Below are positions 17,492 to 27,375 of a stretch of DNA of 64,000 nucleotides, in pieces (positions within the stretch are counted from its first letter, which is position 1; every line of letters starts with the position of its first letter). The notes below the pieces were generated by a model. It had not been told where the DNA came from. It did not search any database and saw nothing but the letters and a program-made list of their open reading frames with translations. The DNA is from Actinomadura luteofluorescens (GTDB lineage Bacteria > Actinomycetota > Actinomycetes > Streptosporangiales > Streptosporangiaceae), in assembly GCF_013409365.1 (NCBI RefSeq), contig NZ_JACCBA010000001.1, positions 4,526,001 to 4,590,000 of the forward strand. Direction: 5' to 3'. The translations under genes were made by a program, and so were the position numbers.

Positions 17492-18011
17492 TGGTCTTCT
17501 GTTGCTTGACCTGCGGTGACTGCCGATCGGCGTAACCGGTGACGATCGTACACCGTGGGAGGAGCGGTGGTTTCCAGGCTGGGCGGCCGTCGAGACCCTC
17601 GGCGGCTTACTGGTCCTCGGGACGACGGCGGTCAGCCGGCCGGGAGCGGTGCCATGGTTGCATCGGCCGGGAGGTACGCCTCCAGTCTCAGTCACGTCGC
17701 GAACGTTGTCAGGCGCGGTCCGCTGCACGTCGAGGACAGCAGCAAGGGGATGAAGCAGCCCACGTGGCGGAGTGGCGCAAGGTGGGGTTCCTTGGTGCGC
17801 CTGCTGAGCTCGGGTTCCTTGGCCAGGGCCAGGTCGATTGCGGGATAGGGCCCGCACCGGGCCGACGCCGTCATGGTTCGGCCCTGGTCAGGACGGCTGA
17901 CTGAGACGGCTGCGGCGACTGGTCTGGCGCGGGGCTGGGAGGAGTCGACCCCTCGGTTCATACCTTCGAAGGAATTGTTGTTATTCCTGGCGGAGACGAC
18001 GATCCTCACTC
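17492..18011. other. 520-bp gap with no recognised gene
   Basis: Between tRNA-Ala and the LLM oxidoreductase. Several ORFs cross it on both strands but none has coding character. It must hold the tRNA promoter and that of the next gene. Confidence 0.4.
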
Positions 18012-18962
18012 ATGGATACGCGACTCGGGATTTTGCTCCCCACCAACCGGTCTCAGTGGGATGACGCTCGCCGTTTGGTCGACTTCGCCGTCCAGGCCGA
18101 ACTTCTCGGCTACGACTCGATTTGGGCCAACGACACGCTGCTCGGCCCGCGGATCGAGCCGTTGGCCATGCTCGCCGCTCTCTCGTCGGCGACCGAGCGC
18201 GTCACGCTGGGGACGGCCGCGCTCCTGCCCGCCTTCCGCCGTCCGGTGATGGCGGCCCAGGCGCTCGCGTCCATCGACCACCTCTCTGCGGGACGCCTGG
18301 TCGTCACCGTGGGTGCGGGCTTTCCCGGCCGGTCGGAGATCGAGTATGCGGTGTCCGAGGTGCCGGGGGAGCGCCGTTTCGGACGGTTGGACGACACCGT
18401 GGCGCTGTGGCGGGCACTGTGGTCTGGCCAGCGTGCCTTCCACGGCACGGTGCTGCACTTCGACGATCTGCCTGAATCCACACCTTCTTACCGGCCCGGC
18501 GGGCCGCCGATCTGGCTGGGCGGGGCGAGCCCGTCGGCGTTGGAGCGCACCGGACGGCTCTACGACGGATGGCTGCCCTACCCGCCCGACCCCGCCGACT
18601 ACCGGACGGGCCTCGCGGCGGTGCGGTCGGCGGCTGCGACGGCGGGCCGGTCAGAGGACGCGGTCGACCCGGCGCTGTTCGTCACGGTGTTGATCAGCGA
18701 GGAGCCGGAGGGCTTGGAACGGCGGCTCGACTCGTACTGCCAAACAACCTACGGGCTGCCCTACGAGACGGTGCGGACCGTCCAGGCGATCGTCGCAGGT
18801 CCGGCCGAACACGTGGCCGCCACCTTGGGCCGTTACGCGAAGGCAGGCGCGGAGCACCTCGTCTGCCGCATCGCCGCGCCGTCCCTCGACACCCAACTCG
18901 ACCAGCTGGAGCTCATCGCCAAGGTCATCCGCCCTGCACTCCAGATCCCCTCGCGAGCTTGA
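18012..18962 (+). CDS. LLM-class flavin-dependent oxidoreductase
   Basis: 316 residues of the luciferase-like TIM barrel: LGILLPTNRSQ, GYDSIWANDTLLGPRIEPLA, VTLGTAALLPAFRRPVMAAQ, SAGRLVVTVGAGFPG, and the late GGPPIWLGGASPSALERTGR with YDGWLPYPP. These enzymes use FMN or F420; the F420-type layout is common in actinomycetes, but the cofactor cannot be fixed from sequence. Start ATG 18012, with GGAGA rather far upstream. Confidence 0.88.
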   Translation: MDTRLGILLPTNRSQWDDARRLVDFAVQAELLGYDSIWANDTLLGPRIEPLAMLAALSSATERVTLGTAALLPAFRRPVMAAQALASIDHLSAGRLVVTVGAGFPGRSEIEYAVSEVPGERRFGRLDDTVALWRALWSGQRAFHGTVLHFDDLPESTPSYRPGGPPIWLGGASPSALERTGRLYDGWLPYPPDPADYRTGLAAVRSAAATAGRSEDAVDPALFVTVLISEEPEGLERRLDSYCQTTYGLPYETVRTVQAIVAGPAEHVAATLGRYAKAGAEHLVCRIAAPSLDTQLDQLELIAKVIRPALQIPSRA

Positions 18963-19156
18963 GGGGAGCCGGTTCTCGCGCTCGACCATTGCGTTGTGAC
19001 GTTCTCGCACGTGCAGGGCCTGATCGTCCACACGGGACGCGTTCCCCGGAGACTGACCGCTGACGGGTGGTCAGGGAGCGGTGAGGAGGCGGACTTGCGC
19101 GGCTGGACCTCGGCGTCTGCCACCGGGGTGGTCCGCCTCGTTGAAGGACCCGGCGG

Positions 19157-19861
19157 CTACCCGTGGTCGGCGTTGACGGGGGTGCGGAGGACGAGGTCGG
19201 GGAGGGCGGCGACGGTGGGGAGGACGTGGGTGGCGCCGGCGGCGAGGAGGCGGTCGTGGTCGTGGGCGCCGGTGAGGACGCCCGCGACGATGGACGCGCC
19301 GGAGCGGCGGCCGCACAGCATGTCGCCCGCCGTGTCACCGCAGACGGCGATCTGACGGACATCGTCCACACCGAGGCGCAGGGCCGCGGTCAGGACGAGG
19401 TCGGGCCACGGCCGGCCGCGCGGGGCGTCCTCGGGGCAGAGCGTCAGGTCGGCGCGGTCCCACCAGCCGAGGGTGTCGAGGATGCGGGCCTGCGTGCCGC
19501 GACCGAAGCCGGTGAGCAGGCACACGCGGACACCGGCGCCGCGCAGCCTCGTCAGGGCGTCATCGGCGCCGGGCACGGGTGCCAGGCCGCGTCGGTCGAT
19601 GAGGTCGTGGTAGGACCGCTCGAACGCCAGGTGCGCGGCCTGGGCGCGGGGTTCGTCGAAGAGCGAGCGAAAGATGCCGATCTTCGATCCGCCGCGCGCG
19701 TCGCGGAAGCGGGCGAGGGCACGGTCGTAGGACGCCGTGCCGGAGACGATCCCCAAAGTGGCGATCGCCTCGGCGAAGGCGGCCTCGACGGTGTCGCCGT
19801 CCGCGACGGTGGTCCCGGCGAGATCGAGGCAGGCGACGGTGATCGGCTCTGCTTCGTTCAC
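19157..19861 (-). CDS. Phosphonatase-like HAD hydrolase
   Basis: 234 residues from GTG 19861. HAD motif I is variant-looking: CLDLAGTTVADGD, with D-L-A in place of the usual D-x-D, the pattern of phosphonoacetaldehyde-hydrolase-like proteins. Then the cap region (RDARGGSKIGIFRSLF), motif II LLTGFGRGT and motif IV VCGDTAGDMLCG. This fits the phosphonatase-like family, whose substrate is not established. The PhnX Schiff-base lysine is not evident, so true phosphonatase activity is doubtful. Confidence 0.8.
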   Translation of the reverse strand: MNEAEPITVACLDLAGTTVADGDTVEAAFAEAIATLGIVSGTASYDRALARFRDARGGSKIGIFRSLFDEPRAQAAHLAFERSYHDLIDRRGLAPVPGADDALTRLRGAGVRVCLLTGFGRGTQARILDTLGWWDRADLTLCPEDAPRGRPWPDLVLTAALRLGVDDVRQIAVCGDTAGDMLCGRRSGASIVAGVLTGAHDHDRLLAAGATHVLPTVAALPDLVLRTPVNADHG

Positions 19862-19883
19862 GCCGGGGCCTGTCGCCGGCGTG

Positions 19884-20003
19884 TCAGTTGTCGGACGACG
19901 TGGCCTCGGTCCACAGGTCCAGCTCGGCGCGGTCCTGCTGGAGCTTGCGCCAGACGGCGAAGCCACCGAGTGCGACGACGGCGAGGACGAGCAGCTTCTT
20001 CAC
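19884..20003 (-). CDS. DLW-39 family small membrane protein
   Basis: 39 residues from GTG 20003: a short basic start, hydrophobic LLVLAVVALGGFAVW, then RKLQQDRAELDLWTEATSSD with the DLW motif that names the family, and exactly the family length. AAGGGG lies upstream. Family function is unknown; it normally sits near gyrA and the tRNA-Ile/Ala pair in actinobacteria. Here it lies about 13 kb from tRNA-Ile. Confidence 0.9.
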   Translation of the reverse strand: MKKLLVLAVVALGGFAVWRKLQQDRAELDLWTEATSSDN

Positions 20004-20222
20004 GGTGGGACCCCTTCACCTTCGACTATCAAGTCAGAGCCCGGGAACGGCTCATCAGTGTCTGCTTCCCCCAGGCTCTCCGCAGCCTAGCAACCGCGGC
20101 CGGGCGATCAGCACCTAAGGGCCCCTCACGGACGGCACATTCGAAGAAGCCTCGCATTTCACCCTCTCGTCGGAACGCCGGAACGGCCGCATAATCCGGG
20201 TGGACGACCTTCGGGAGTGCCG

Positions 20223-20432
20223 ATGGCAGAAGACGACTTCCGGCGCTGGGAACGCGAACTGGAACCAGACGTCCCGGACGAGGGGCCGTCCGGGGCCCGC
20301 GGGCTGGTGCTGGTCGCGGGGCTGACCGCCACGGCGTGCGCGGCCGTGATCGCGTTGGGCGACGTGCCGCTCGGCACGGCCGGGCTGGTGCTCTCGTCGG
20401 TCATTCTGCTGCTGTGGCGCATCGGAATGTGA
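20223..20432 (+). CDS. Small two-helix membrane protein
   Basis: 69 residues: acidic N-terminus MAEDDFRRWERELEPDVPDE, then two transmembrane helices (LVLVAGLTATACAAVIAL and TAGLVLSSVILLLWRIG). GGGAG lies five bases upstream of the ATG. No family recognised; the layout resembles DUF3040-type membrane proteins. Confidence 0.65.
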   Translation: MAEDDFRRWERELEPDVPDEGPSGARGLVLVAGLTATACAAVIALGDVPLGTAGLVLSSVILLLWRIGM

Positions 20433-20449
20433 TCCGCCATCATCTCGGC

Positions 20450-21241
20450 ATGGATCTGCGCGGAGCGAACGTCCTGCTGACCGGCGCGACCGGCGGAATC
20501 GGCCAGGCGCTGGCGAGGGCCCTCGCGGGGCGCGGCGCCCGGCTGGTGCTGACGGGGCGCCGGGCCGACGTCCTGGAACCGCTGGCAGAACGGCTCGGCG
20601 GCCGCGCCATCGCCGCCGACCTGGCGGATCGGGCGACGGCCGAGAGCCTCCTGGACGAGGCGGGCCGGGTGGACGTGCTGGTCGCGAACGCGGCGCTGCC
20701 GGCGTCCGGGCTGCTCTCCGAGTACTCGATCGGGGAGATCGACCGGGCACTGGACGTGAACCTTCGGGCGCCGATCGTGATGGCGAAGCTCGCCGCCGCG
20801 CAGATGGCCGATCGTGGCCGCGGCCACCTGGTCTTCGTATCGTCACTGTCCGGCAAGACGGCGTCCGGGCACGCCTCCCTCTACAACGCGACGAAGTTCG
20901 GTATGCGGGGATTCGCCCTGGCCCTGCGCGAGGACCTGCGCCCGCACGGCGTCGGCGTCTCGACGGTCTTCCCCGGCTTCATCCGGGACGCGGGCATGTT
21001 CGCCGAGGCCGGGGTGACCCTGCCCAGGGGGGTCGGGACGCGGTCGCCCCGGGACGTGGCGCGCGCGACCGTCCGGGCCGTCGAGCGCGACATCGCGGAG
21101 ATCGACGTGGCGCCGCTCGGGCTGAGGATCGGCGCGCGGATCGGCGGGGTCGCGCCGGTCCTGTCGGCCGCCGTGCAGCGGCGCGCGGGCGGGCACCGGA
21201 TCTCGCAGGGCCTCGCGGACGGGCAGCGCGGCAAGCGGTAG
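20450..21241 (+). CDS. SDR-family oxidoreductase
   Basis: 263 residues. Rossmann cofactor motif TGATGGIGQ, dinucleotide-selecting TGRRADVLEP (Arg pair suggesting NADP), NAAL, catalytic SSLSG with YNATKFG (Tyr-x3-Lys), and PGFIRDAGM. Classical SDR length and order. Substrate unknown. It starts 18 bp after the preceding membrane-protein gene, so the two may be cotranscribed. Confidence 0.9.
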   Translation: MDLRGANVLLTGATGGIGQALARALAGRGARLVLTGRRADVLEPLAERLGGRAIAADLADRATAESLLDEAGRVDVLVANAALPASGLLSEYSIGEIDRALDVNLRAPIVMAKLAAAQMADRGRGHLVFVSSLSGKTASGHASLYNATKFGMRGFALALREDLRPHGVGVSTVFPGFIRDAGMFAEAGVTLPRGVGTRSPRDVARATVRAVERDIAEIDVAPLGLRIGARIGGVAPVLSAAVQRRAGGHRISQGLADGQRGKR

Positions 21242-21364
21242 CGACAAATCGGGATCTTCCAGCGATAATCCGGGCGGGCCCGCTTGATCAGCGAGCCGAG
21301 CCGGCGCAGCGCCCGGGCCGTACCCCGCCCGCCGCACGCGCCCCCGCGCGAGGAGGGTCTGCGC

Positions 21365-23158
21365 ATGTGGACGGGCAGGAAGATCGTGATCGGGACGGCC
21401 GCCGCGGCCACCCTGACGCTGGTGGCGGTGCCCGCGCGGGCGGCCGAACCGGCGGACGCGACCGTGGTCCCGGTGCAGGTCACCGGCGACCCCGCGAAAC
21501 GCTTCAACCTGGTGGTACTGGGGGACGGCTATACAACGGCGGACATGCCGAAGTTCCGCGCGAACCTCGCCAAGCACCTCAACGACCTGTGGACGATCGA
21601 GCCGTTCAAGTCGTACCGCAGCTACATCAACGTGTACGCGGTGGAGATTCCGTCAGGTGAGTCCGGCGTGAGCTGTGACCCGGCGTTGTCCTCACCGCGC
21701 CGCAACACTCCATTGAGTATGGCCTTCTGGAGTGGCTGCAGAGATGACGGCATTCAGCGTCTCCTCGTCATGAACTCTGCGGCCGCCAAGACGTATGCGG
21801 ACCTCGTCCAAGGCACGACTGTAGGAAACCGTCAGATCCTCGCGCTCGCTAACAGCGACACCTACGGCGGGGCAGGTGGCGCCTATGCGACGGCGTCCGG
21901 TGGGAACGCGATGTCGGCTCTCATAGCGCCGCACGAACTCGGCCACTCGCTGGGTGGGCTGGACGACGAGTACGACTACTACCAGCGGGGCGTGCCTGGC
22001 GGGACGTATACCGGTCCTGAGCCCGGCTCCATCCACCACACGCTTCTGACCGAAGACGCGATGAAGGCGCAGAAGCAGAAGTGGTGGCGATGGCTCGGCG
22101 AGCGGAGCGAGGCCGGGGGCACCATCGGACGGTACGAGGGTGGCCTCTACTCAAGTAAGGGCGTGTGGAGGCCGAGCCAGCACTCGATGATGAAAACGCT
22201 CGGCTACTACTACGACCAGGTCGCCCGAGAGCGGATGACCCAGCGGATCTCAGGCAAGGTCAACCTCGTCCAGGCGAGCACCCCCACGAACGCCCCGGTG
22301 GGCGACGACCGTGTGCTGTGGGTCGAAACGATGCATCCGACCGGCCATTCGTTGTCCGTCGCATGGACGGTCGATGGGAAGACCGTCGGGCGGGGCGCGA
22401 ACCTTGACCTGTCCAGGCTGCACCTACGGAAGGGCAAGCACACGGTCGAGGCGACGGTCACCGACCCGACCGGCTTCGTCCGGGACCCTGCCGTCCGGTC
22501 ATCCGCCGCACTCACGCAGGTGCGTACATGGACGGTCGACACCGGCATGAGCACCCCACCCGAGAACGTGCCTGCCGACTTCAGTTCGTCCACGCCGATC
22601 GACAAGCCTGTGGGAGGCGATTCTGTCGTCTACGTGGAAACGACCCACCCGGTGCGGAGCGTGCCGAAGGTGAAATGGCTGCTGGACGGGCGACCCGTAC
22701 GTGGCGGTGACCGAGACATCGATCTCGGACGGTTCCGCTTGGCGAAGGGCACGCACACGCTCGTCGCACGGGTCGGCTCCAAGACCCGCACCTGGACGAT
22801 CGACGCGCAGGCGCCGACAGTGGCTTACGAGCTGTCCAAGGCAGCACAGAGCCAGGTTCGTCCTGGGCGGACGCCCGAGTACGTCTTCGACGGGCCCTTC
22901 ACTATGCGGCTCACCGGCGCGGACGACCGTCCAGGCGTTGTCGTCTCGGAGTTCCGCGTGGACGGCGACGGCTGGTTCAACTACTTCGGCTGGCCGACCG
23001 ACTCGTCCGCTCCCTGGCTGTTCACCGAGAACGGCACGGTCATCGACAGCCTCACCTACGGCAAGCTCGGGAAGGGCCGCCACACCATCGAGTACCGCGC
23101 GATCGACCCGGCGGGCAACGTCGGCAAGCCTGGCAAGTTCATCGCCACTCTCCGCTGA
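21365..23158 (+). CDS. Secreted M64-family metallopeptidase
   Basis: 597 residues. Signal peptide with cleavage near ARAAEP. The catalytic domain (about 35-300) starts FNLVVLGDGYTTADMPKF and has zinc site HELGHSLGGLDDEYD near residue 190. After it come two copies of a beta domain (VETMHPTGHSLSVAWTVDGK and VETTHPVRSVPKVKWLLDGR, each ending in a KGKHT or KGTHT stretch), then a third Ig-like region with KGRHTIEYRAIDPAGN. M64 includes clostridial IgA peptidase; the substrate here is unknown. GAGGAGGG lies seven bases before the ATG, so the frame to 21284 is not used. Confidence 0.9.
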   Translation: MWTGRKIVIGTAAAATLTLVAVPARAAEPADATVVPVQVTGDPAKRFNLVVLGDGYTTADMPKFRANLAKHLNDLWTIEPFKSYRSYINVYAVEIPSGESGVSCDPALSSPRRNTPLSMAFWSGCRDDGIQRLLVMNSAAAKTYADLVQGTTVGNRQILALANSDTYGGAGGAYATASGGNAMSALIAPHELGHSLGGLDDEYDYYQRGVPGGTYTGPEPGSIHHTLLTEDAMKAQKQKWWRWLGERSEAGGTIGRYEGGLYSSKGVWRPSQHSMMKTLGYYYDQVARERMTQRISGKVNLVQASTPTNAPVGDDRVLWVETMHPTGHSLSVAWTVDGKTVGRGANLDLSRLHLRKGKHTVEATVTDPTGFVRDPAVRSSAALTQVRTWTVDTGMSTPPENVPADFSSSTPIDKPVGGDSVVYVETTHPVRSVPKVKWLLDGRPVRGGDRDIDLGRFRLAKGTHTLVARVGSKTRTWTIDAQAPTVAYELSKAAQSQVRPGRTPEYVFDGPFTMRLTGADDRPGVVVSEFRVDGDGWFNYFGWPTDSSAPWLFTENGTVIDSLTYGKLGKGRHTIEYRAIDPAGNVGKPGKFIATLR

Positions 23159-23252
23159 CCCCTGACACTCGACCCTCTCACCGCACTCTGCTACCGGCCA
23201 TCGGTCCTCTTCCACGCGACCCACCGTCCGCTGCGGCTGGCATCGGGGCTTT

Positions 23253-24299
23253 TCAACGTTCAGGGGCGGGCTTCACGGCAGGTTCCGGAGCGTGGGTGGT
23301 GGCGCCGGCGTCGAGCAGGGGCGTGGGGGTGGCGGCGTCAGGCAGGGGCGCGGCCGCGGCAGCCGGGGTGCGGCGCGCGGTGGCGAGGACGGAGCCGCCG
23401 AGGATCAGCACGAAGGACGCGATGATCGTCCCGGTGAGGGGCTCGCCGAGCAGGACGACGCCGGCCGCGACCGCCACGGCCGGGTTCACGTAGGTGAACA
23501 CCATGCCCCGGGAGGTGCCGACCTCCCGGATGAGCTCGAAGAACACGATGAACGCCAGCGCCGTGCAGACCAGGCCGAGGGTGATGAGCGCGGCGAGGAC
23601 GCGCCCGCCGGGCATGGCGCTCGGCCAGGTGGCGATCGCCGGACCGGTGTAGGCGAGCGCGGCGATCGCCAGCGAGAACGCGGCCATCTGGAGGCTCGGG
23701 AGGTCCTGGAGGCGCCGGGTGGCGATCATCGGGGCGATGGCGTACCCGACCGCGACCAGCATGACCTCGCCGATCGCCCACGCGCTGCCGCCGCCGAGGT
23801 GCGGCCCGGCGAGCACGCCGACGCCCGCCAGGCCGACCAGCAGCCCCGCCCACCGGAGCGGTCCGAGCCGCTCGGCGTCCCCGGTGAGCCGGGCGAGCAC
23901 CACGCCGATGATCGGGACGGCGGCGATGAGCAGCCCCGTCATGGAGCTGGTCAGCCGGTTCTCGGCGTCCGACAGCAGCGCCCACGGGCCGAGGATCTCC
24001 ACGGCGGTGAACAGCAGGAGCGGGCGCCAGTGCCGGCGGACCACGCCCAGCCGCCCGGCCCTGACCGCCAGCGGCAGCAGGATGAGCGCGCCGAGCGTGG
24101 TGCGGGTGAACACCACCATGGGGACCGAGACGCTCTCGACCGCCACCTTGATCAGCAGATAGGGGATGCCCCACAGCACGCTCATCAGCGCGAACAGCAT
24201 CCAGCCACGGCGACTCAACCCGACCTCCGTTCTCGACCGCCCCCGCCCGGGCCGCTTTCCGCCCCCGAGACCTTTCGCGGGGGCGGGCACGTTGGCCAT
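23253..24299 (-). CDS. EamA/DMT-family transporter
   Basis: 348 residues, ten predicted helices in two EamA repeats (LFALMSVLWGIPYLLIKVA and the late LVCTALAFIVFFELIREVG, YVNPAVAVAAGVVLLGEPL). The C-terminal tail of about 45 residues is Ala/Pro-rich. DMT transporters export metabolites or amino acids; the substrate is not predictable. The frame is open upstream to 24728 over the araC-type gene, so ATG 24299 is chosen. The gap of 37 bp after the AraC gene suggests one transcription unit. Confidence 0.88.
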   Translation of the reverse strand: MANVPAPAKGLGGGKRPGRGRSRTEVGLSRRGWMLFALMSVLWGIPYLLIKVAVESVSVPMVVFTRTTLGALILLPLAVRAGRLGVVRRHWRPLLLFTAVEILGPWALLSDAENRLTSSMTGLLIAAVPIIGVVLARLTGDAERLGPLRWAGLLVGLAGVGVLAGPHLGGGSAWAIGEVMLVAVGYAIAPMIATRRLQDLPSLQMAAFSLAIAALAYTGPAIATWPSAMPGGRVLAALITLGLVCTALAFIVFFELIREVGTSRGMVFTYVNPAVAVAAGVVLLGEPLTGTIIASFVLILGGSVLATARRTPAAAAAPLPDAATPTPLLDAGATTHAPEPAVKPAPER

Positions 24300-24336
24300 C
24301 GGCCCGGGCACCCGGGGCCAGACCCGGGACGGACGT

Positions 24337-25278
24337 TCAGAATGCGGGTCGGCGAGATGTGCTGTCTTGAACGCTGTTGCGGTAAACGCCCGGGGTGACG
24401 CCCAGCACGCGCCGGAACCAGCGGGTGAGATGCGCCTGGTCGGCGAACCCGACGAGCGTCGCCGCCTCGGCCGGACGGTGTCCCGCGTCCAGCAGCGCCC
24501 GGGCCCGGGCGACCCGGTGCTGGGCGAGCCACGCGTACGGCGGCATGCCCATCGCGTCCCGGAAGGCGCGCAGCAGTTGGTAGCGCGACATCCCCAGGTC
24601 GGTGGCGACTTCGGCGAGCGTCGGCGGGGCGACCAGCTCGTCGGACAGGCGGTTCGCGACCGTCCTCGCGATGCGTCCGGCTTCGGCCCCGCGGTGGGCT
24701 GGGACCGCCTTGGGCCCGGACGCCGCATGCCGCCGGACGAGCGCGCCCAGCACGCCGAGCAGCCGCGACTCGCCCTCGAGCGGGTCGGACCCGAGCCTCA
24801 GGGCATGGTGGGCGAGGCGCAGCGCCTCGCCGAGCCCCCGGTCATCGATGATCGGGTTCGCGAAGTGCGGCTCGGCCGGCACCGGGCCCGGCTCCGCTGT
24901 CGTCGCCGCGCCCAGCAGTTCGGCGGTGGGATAGAGGCACAGGTACGCGAACCCCTCCGGGCGCGCCGGACCGCCGGTGTGCGCCTCGCCCGGCTCGACC
25001 ACGACGACGCTGCCGGCCGCCGAGTAGATCCTCTCGCCCCGGTAGAGCATGGTCTCCGTGCCGTCGACGGTGACGCCGATGGCGTACTCGTCGTGGGTGT
25101 GCGGCGCGTAGTGGCGGCTGCCGATGCGGGCCGTCAGCAGATCGAGCGGCGCGCCCTGGATGCCGCCCACACGCGTCCACAGCGTCCGGTCGACTCCGCG
25201 GGCGCCGGGCGGGACCCCGCCGTCCGGACGCCGGTCAGGCCGAGAAGACGTGCCGGAGCCGCCAGCGGTCCTCGTCAC
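24337..25278 (-). CDS. AraC-family transcriptional regulator
   Basis: 313 residues. N-terminal cupin-type sensor (HYAPHTHDEYAIGVTVDG, VVVVEPGEAHTG) and C-terminal AraC double HTH (LAEVATDLGMSRYQLLRAF and HRPAEAATLVGFADQAHLTR, then WFRRVLGVTPGVYR). It probably regulates the adjacent EamA exporter, a common arrangement. The GTG start at 25278 overlaps the preceding DUF6504-like gene by 44 bp; a later start would truncate the cupin. Confidence 0.9.
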   Translation of the reverse strand: MTRTAGGSGTSSRPDRRPDGGVPPGARGVDRTLWTRVGGIQGAPLDLLTARIGSRHYAPHTHDEYAIGVTVDGTETMLYRGERIYSAAGSVVVVEPGEAHTGGPARPEGFAYLCLYPTAELLGAATTAEPGPVPAEPHFANPIIDDRGLGEALRLAHHALRLGSDPLEGESRLLGVLGALVRRHAASGPKAVPAHRGAEAGRIARTVANRLSDELVAPPTLAEVATDLGMSRYQLLRAFRDAMGMPPYAWLAQHRVARARALLDAGHRPAEAATLVGFADQAHLTRWFRRVLGVTPGVYRNSVQDSTSRRPAF

Positions 25279-25468
25279 GACCGAACTCCACGACGGCCAC
25301 GCCCTCCGCGCCGGTGACCCGGAACCGGTAGACCCTGCCCTCCCGGGCCGATCCGTAGGTCTTCAGCACCGCGTCGACCGCGTAGCGCGTCCCCCGCCAC
25401 TCGTACGCGGTGAGCCGCCCCGCCGGGTCGTGCTCGGCTCGGACCGGCTCGTTCAGCAACTGCCCCAT
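25235..25468 (-). CDS. DUF6504-like small protein
   Basis: 77 residues: MGQLLNEPVRAEHDPAGRLT, then AYEWRGTRYAVDAVLKTYG, EGRVYRFRVTGAEGVAVVEF and a final basic RWRLRHVFSA. The WRG-x-Y-V-x3-VL pattern fits the family seen near Y-family polymerase genes, but no such gene is here. The ATG at 25468 is chosen over a longer leader. It overlaps the AraC gene. Confidence 0.6.
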   Translation of the reverse strand: MGQLLNEPVRAEHDPAGRLTAYEWRGTRYAVDAVLKTYGSAREGRVYRFRVTGAEGVAVVEFGRDEDRWRLRHVFSA

Positions 25469-26398
25469 GCGGGGAGAGTAGCACGCGTTCGAACAAATGT
25501 TCGCAGGTCGGAGAGGCCTTCCCGCGCGGCCGGGCACCGCCTGCGGGCCGATCGGGGCGCGAAATCCGCCGTGCCGCCGGGCGTGGCGCACCGCTCGCCT
25601 CCATGGCGCCGAGCCGAATCACGCGGGTCATGAACAGACCAACGGCAATCACCCCCGACCTCATCCCGATCACGCAGTCGCCACCCGCCGGCACTGCGAG
25701 AAACCCCCTCGACGCCGTCGCCGACCCTCGGCGATTCCGAGCCCGCCGAGCGGCGGCCAGGAGGGTGTGGAGCCGTCACGACCGCCGCATCATGATCGGG
25801 CGGCTCGCCGCATCCGGCAAGGGCTCCGAAGGGAGTTGTCCACAGGTTGTGGGTAACCGTCGCACACACCTCCCTCATCGTCGCAGCAGGGCGTTCCGGG
25901 GTCGCGTCCACAGGCGGATCCCCAGAACAACCGGGCTTTCCACGGTCCGGACGGCGCATCGGCCACCGCCCTTCCCATCATGGCCGAGATCGCGCATCCG
26001 TCCACAGAATCCACAACCTGTGGATAACTCTCGTGCACAACCTGGGTACGACCGCGCGGCTCCGCGTCCACATTCTTCCCCAGCCCGCCCCCAACCCGCG
26101 CGCTCAGTTGTCCACGTCGTGGAAAAGCCGCTGACCAGCGGAAGAACCCCCTCTGCGCCGACCTTCTCCACACCCCGTTCACACCCTGTGGGCGAATTCT
26201 CTCCACAGCCCCACCGCACCGGTGGACAGAGTTGCCCACAACAATCCCCAACCGCGTCCCCAACATCGCACCCCACCAGGGGCGACACGAGGGTGGACGT
26301 CCTCCCGGTCCCACACCGGCCGGCGGCCCGGCGGTCGCACGCGGGACGATCAACATCGAGCGGTCTCGAGACCAGGGTCCTCACCCGTGCGGGCCCGG
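25469..26398. other. 930-bp gene-free stretch carrying a DnaA-box cluster
   Basis: No frame here has coding character. Between 25836 and 26240 it is crowded with DnaA-box-like 9-mers: TTGTCCACA 25836-25844, TTACCCACA on the minus strand 25848-25856, TTATCCACA on the minus strand 26019-26027 (perfect), TTGTCCACG 26108-26116 and TTGCCCACA 26232-26240, plus several weaker TCCACA copies. Confidence 0.6.
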
Positions 26399-27136
26399 TC
26401 AGCGCGCGTCTCCGGTCGATGAAGCCGGACCGTCGACGGGGACGGCGGCTTCGAGGTCTGCCAGGCGGCCGAGGTCGTCGGCCGGCTCGGACGAGTCGGC
26501 CGGCCCGATCGCGCGGGCTTCGGCCACGAGGGCGCGGACGAGAGGCCATTCCTCCAGGTGGGCGGCCGCGTCGGCGCGCAGGACCAGAGCCTTCAGACGC
26601 TCGGACGGGGACAGCGCCTCACCGGAGCGCAGGAGCCGGTCGAGGATCCGGGAAGCGGCGAGGTGGTCCCCCTTCGACTCGCCCAGGAGCGCGGCCATGT
26701 GGAAGGCCCGGGCCACCTTCTCCTCCGGGATGGGCGCGTGCCGCGTGTCGTCCGAGATGGCCTGGCCGATGCGGAGCTGGAGCCCGTCCGGGTCGCTGAG
26801 CAGGAACTGCCGGACGCCGTACGACATGTCCCGCAACGCGCTCAGCCGAGGAAGCCCCCGGGTCGGGACCCGGCCGAGAGCCTCGCGGAGCCCGCCGCGA
26901 AATGCCTCGTACAGGGCGTCCACCTCCGTCGTGGTGATATAGCACATGTTCATGGACGCGGCCGGATCGTGCTTCTTCCACCCGAAGAACTGCAGTTCGA
27001 CGTCGCCGCGCCGGACCGCGAGGTACGGGTTGGGACGCGTCTGCCAGGTGGTCTGCTCGAATCCGAGCGCCCGGTAGAAGTCCCAGGTCGACTGGATCGA
27101 CCGGCACGGAAAGATCGGAATCGCCTTCTCACCCAT
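26399..27136 (-). CDS. VOC-family protein with C-terminal helical extension
   Basis: 245 residues from ATG 27136 (MGEKAIPIFPCRSIQSTWDF). Residues 1-125 form a VOC (glyoxalase/bleomycin-resistance) fold: YRALGFEQTTWQ, YLAVRRGDVELQFFGWKK, RQFLLSDPDGLQLRIGQA. Residues 130-245 are helical, TPR-like (AASRILDRLLRSGEALSPSE, LKALVLRADAAAHLEEW). Relatives are called bleomycin-resistance-like, but activity cannot be inferred. The extra domain is not standard for VOC resistance proteins. Confidence 0.82.
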   Translation of the reverse strand: MGEKAIPIFPCRSIQSTWDFYRALGFEQTTWQTRPNPYLAVRRGDVELQFFGWKKHDPAASMNMCYITTTEVDALYEAFRGGLREALGRVPTRGLPRLSALRDMSYGVRQFLLSDPDGLQLRIGQAISDDTRHAPIPEEKVARAFHMAALLGESKGDHLAASRILDRLLRSGEALSPSERLKALVLRADAAAHLEEWPLVRALVAEARAIGPADSSEPADDLGRLADLEAAVPVDGPASSTGDAR

Positions 27137-27375
27137 GGTCGGAGCGTAGGAAAGACAAGGATGGTTAGTCAAGTTTGACTACATGCGATCCCGATGGCGA
27201 TGACCTGGTCGCCGGGCGCGAACCGCCGAGGTGGGGAATGATGTGCGTCATCGCGATCATGCGCCCGCCGCCCATGGGCGCACTTCACGGCGCGGGGACC
27301 GGAGGAGTCCACGAAGATCGGTCTCACCGTCCGGCGGGCGCCACTCCCGGGAGTGGCGACATCCCATCGCCAGAG

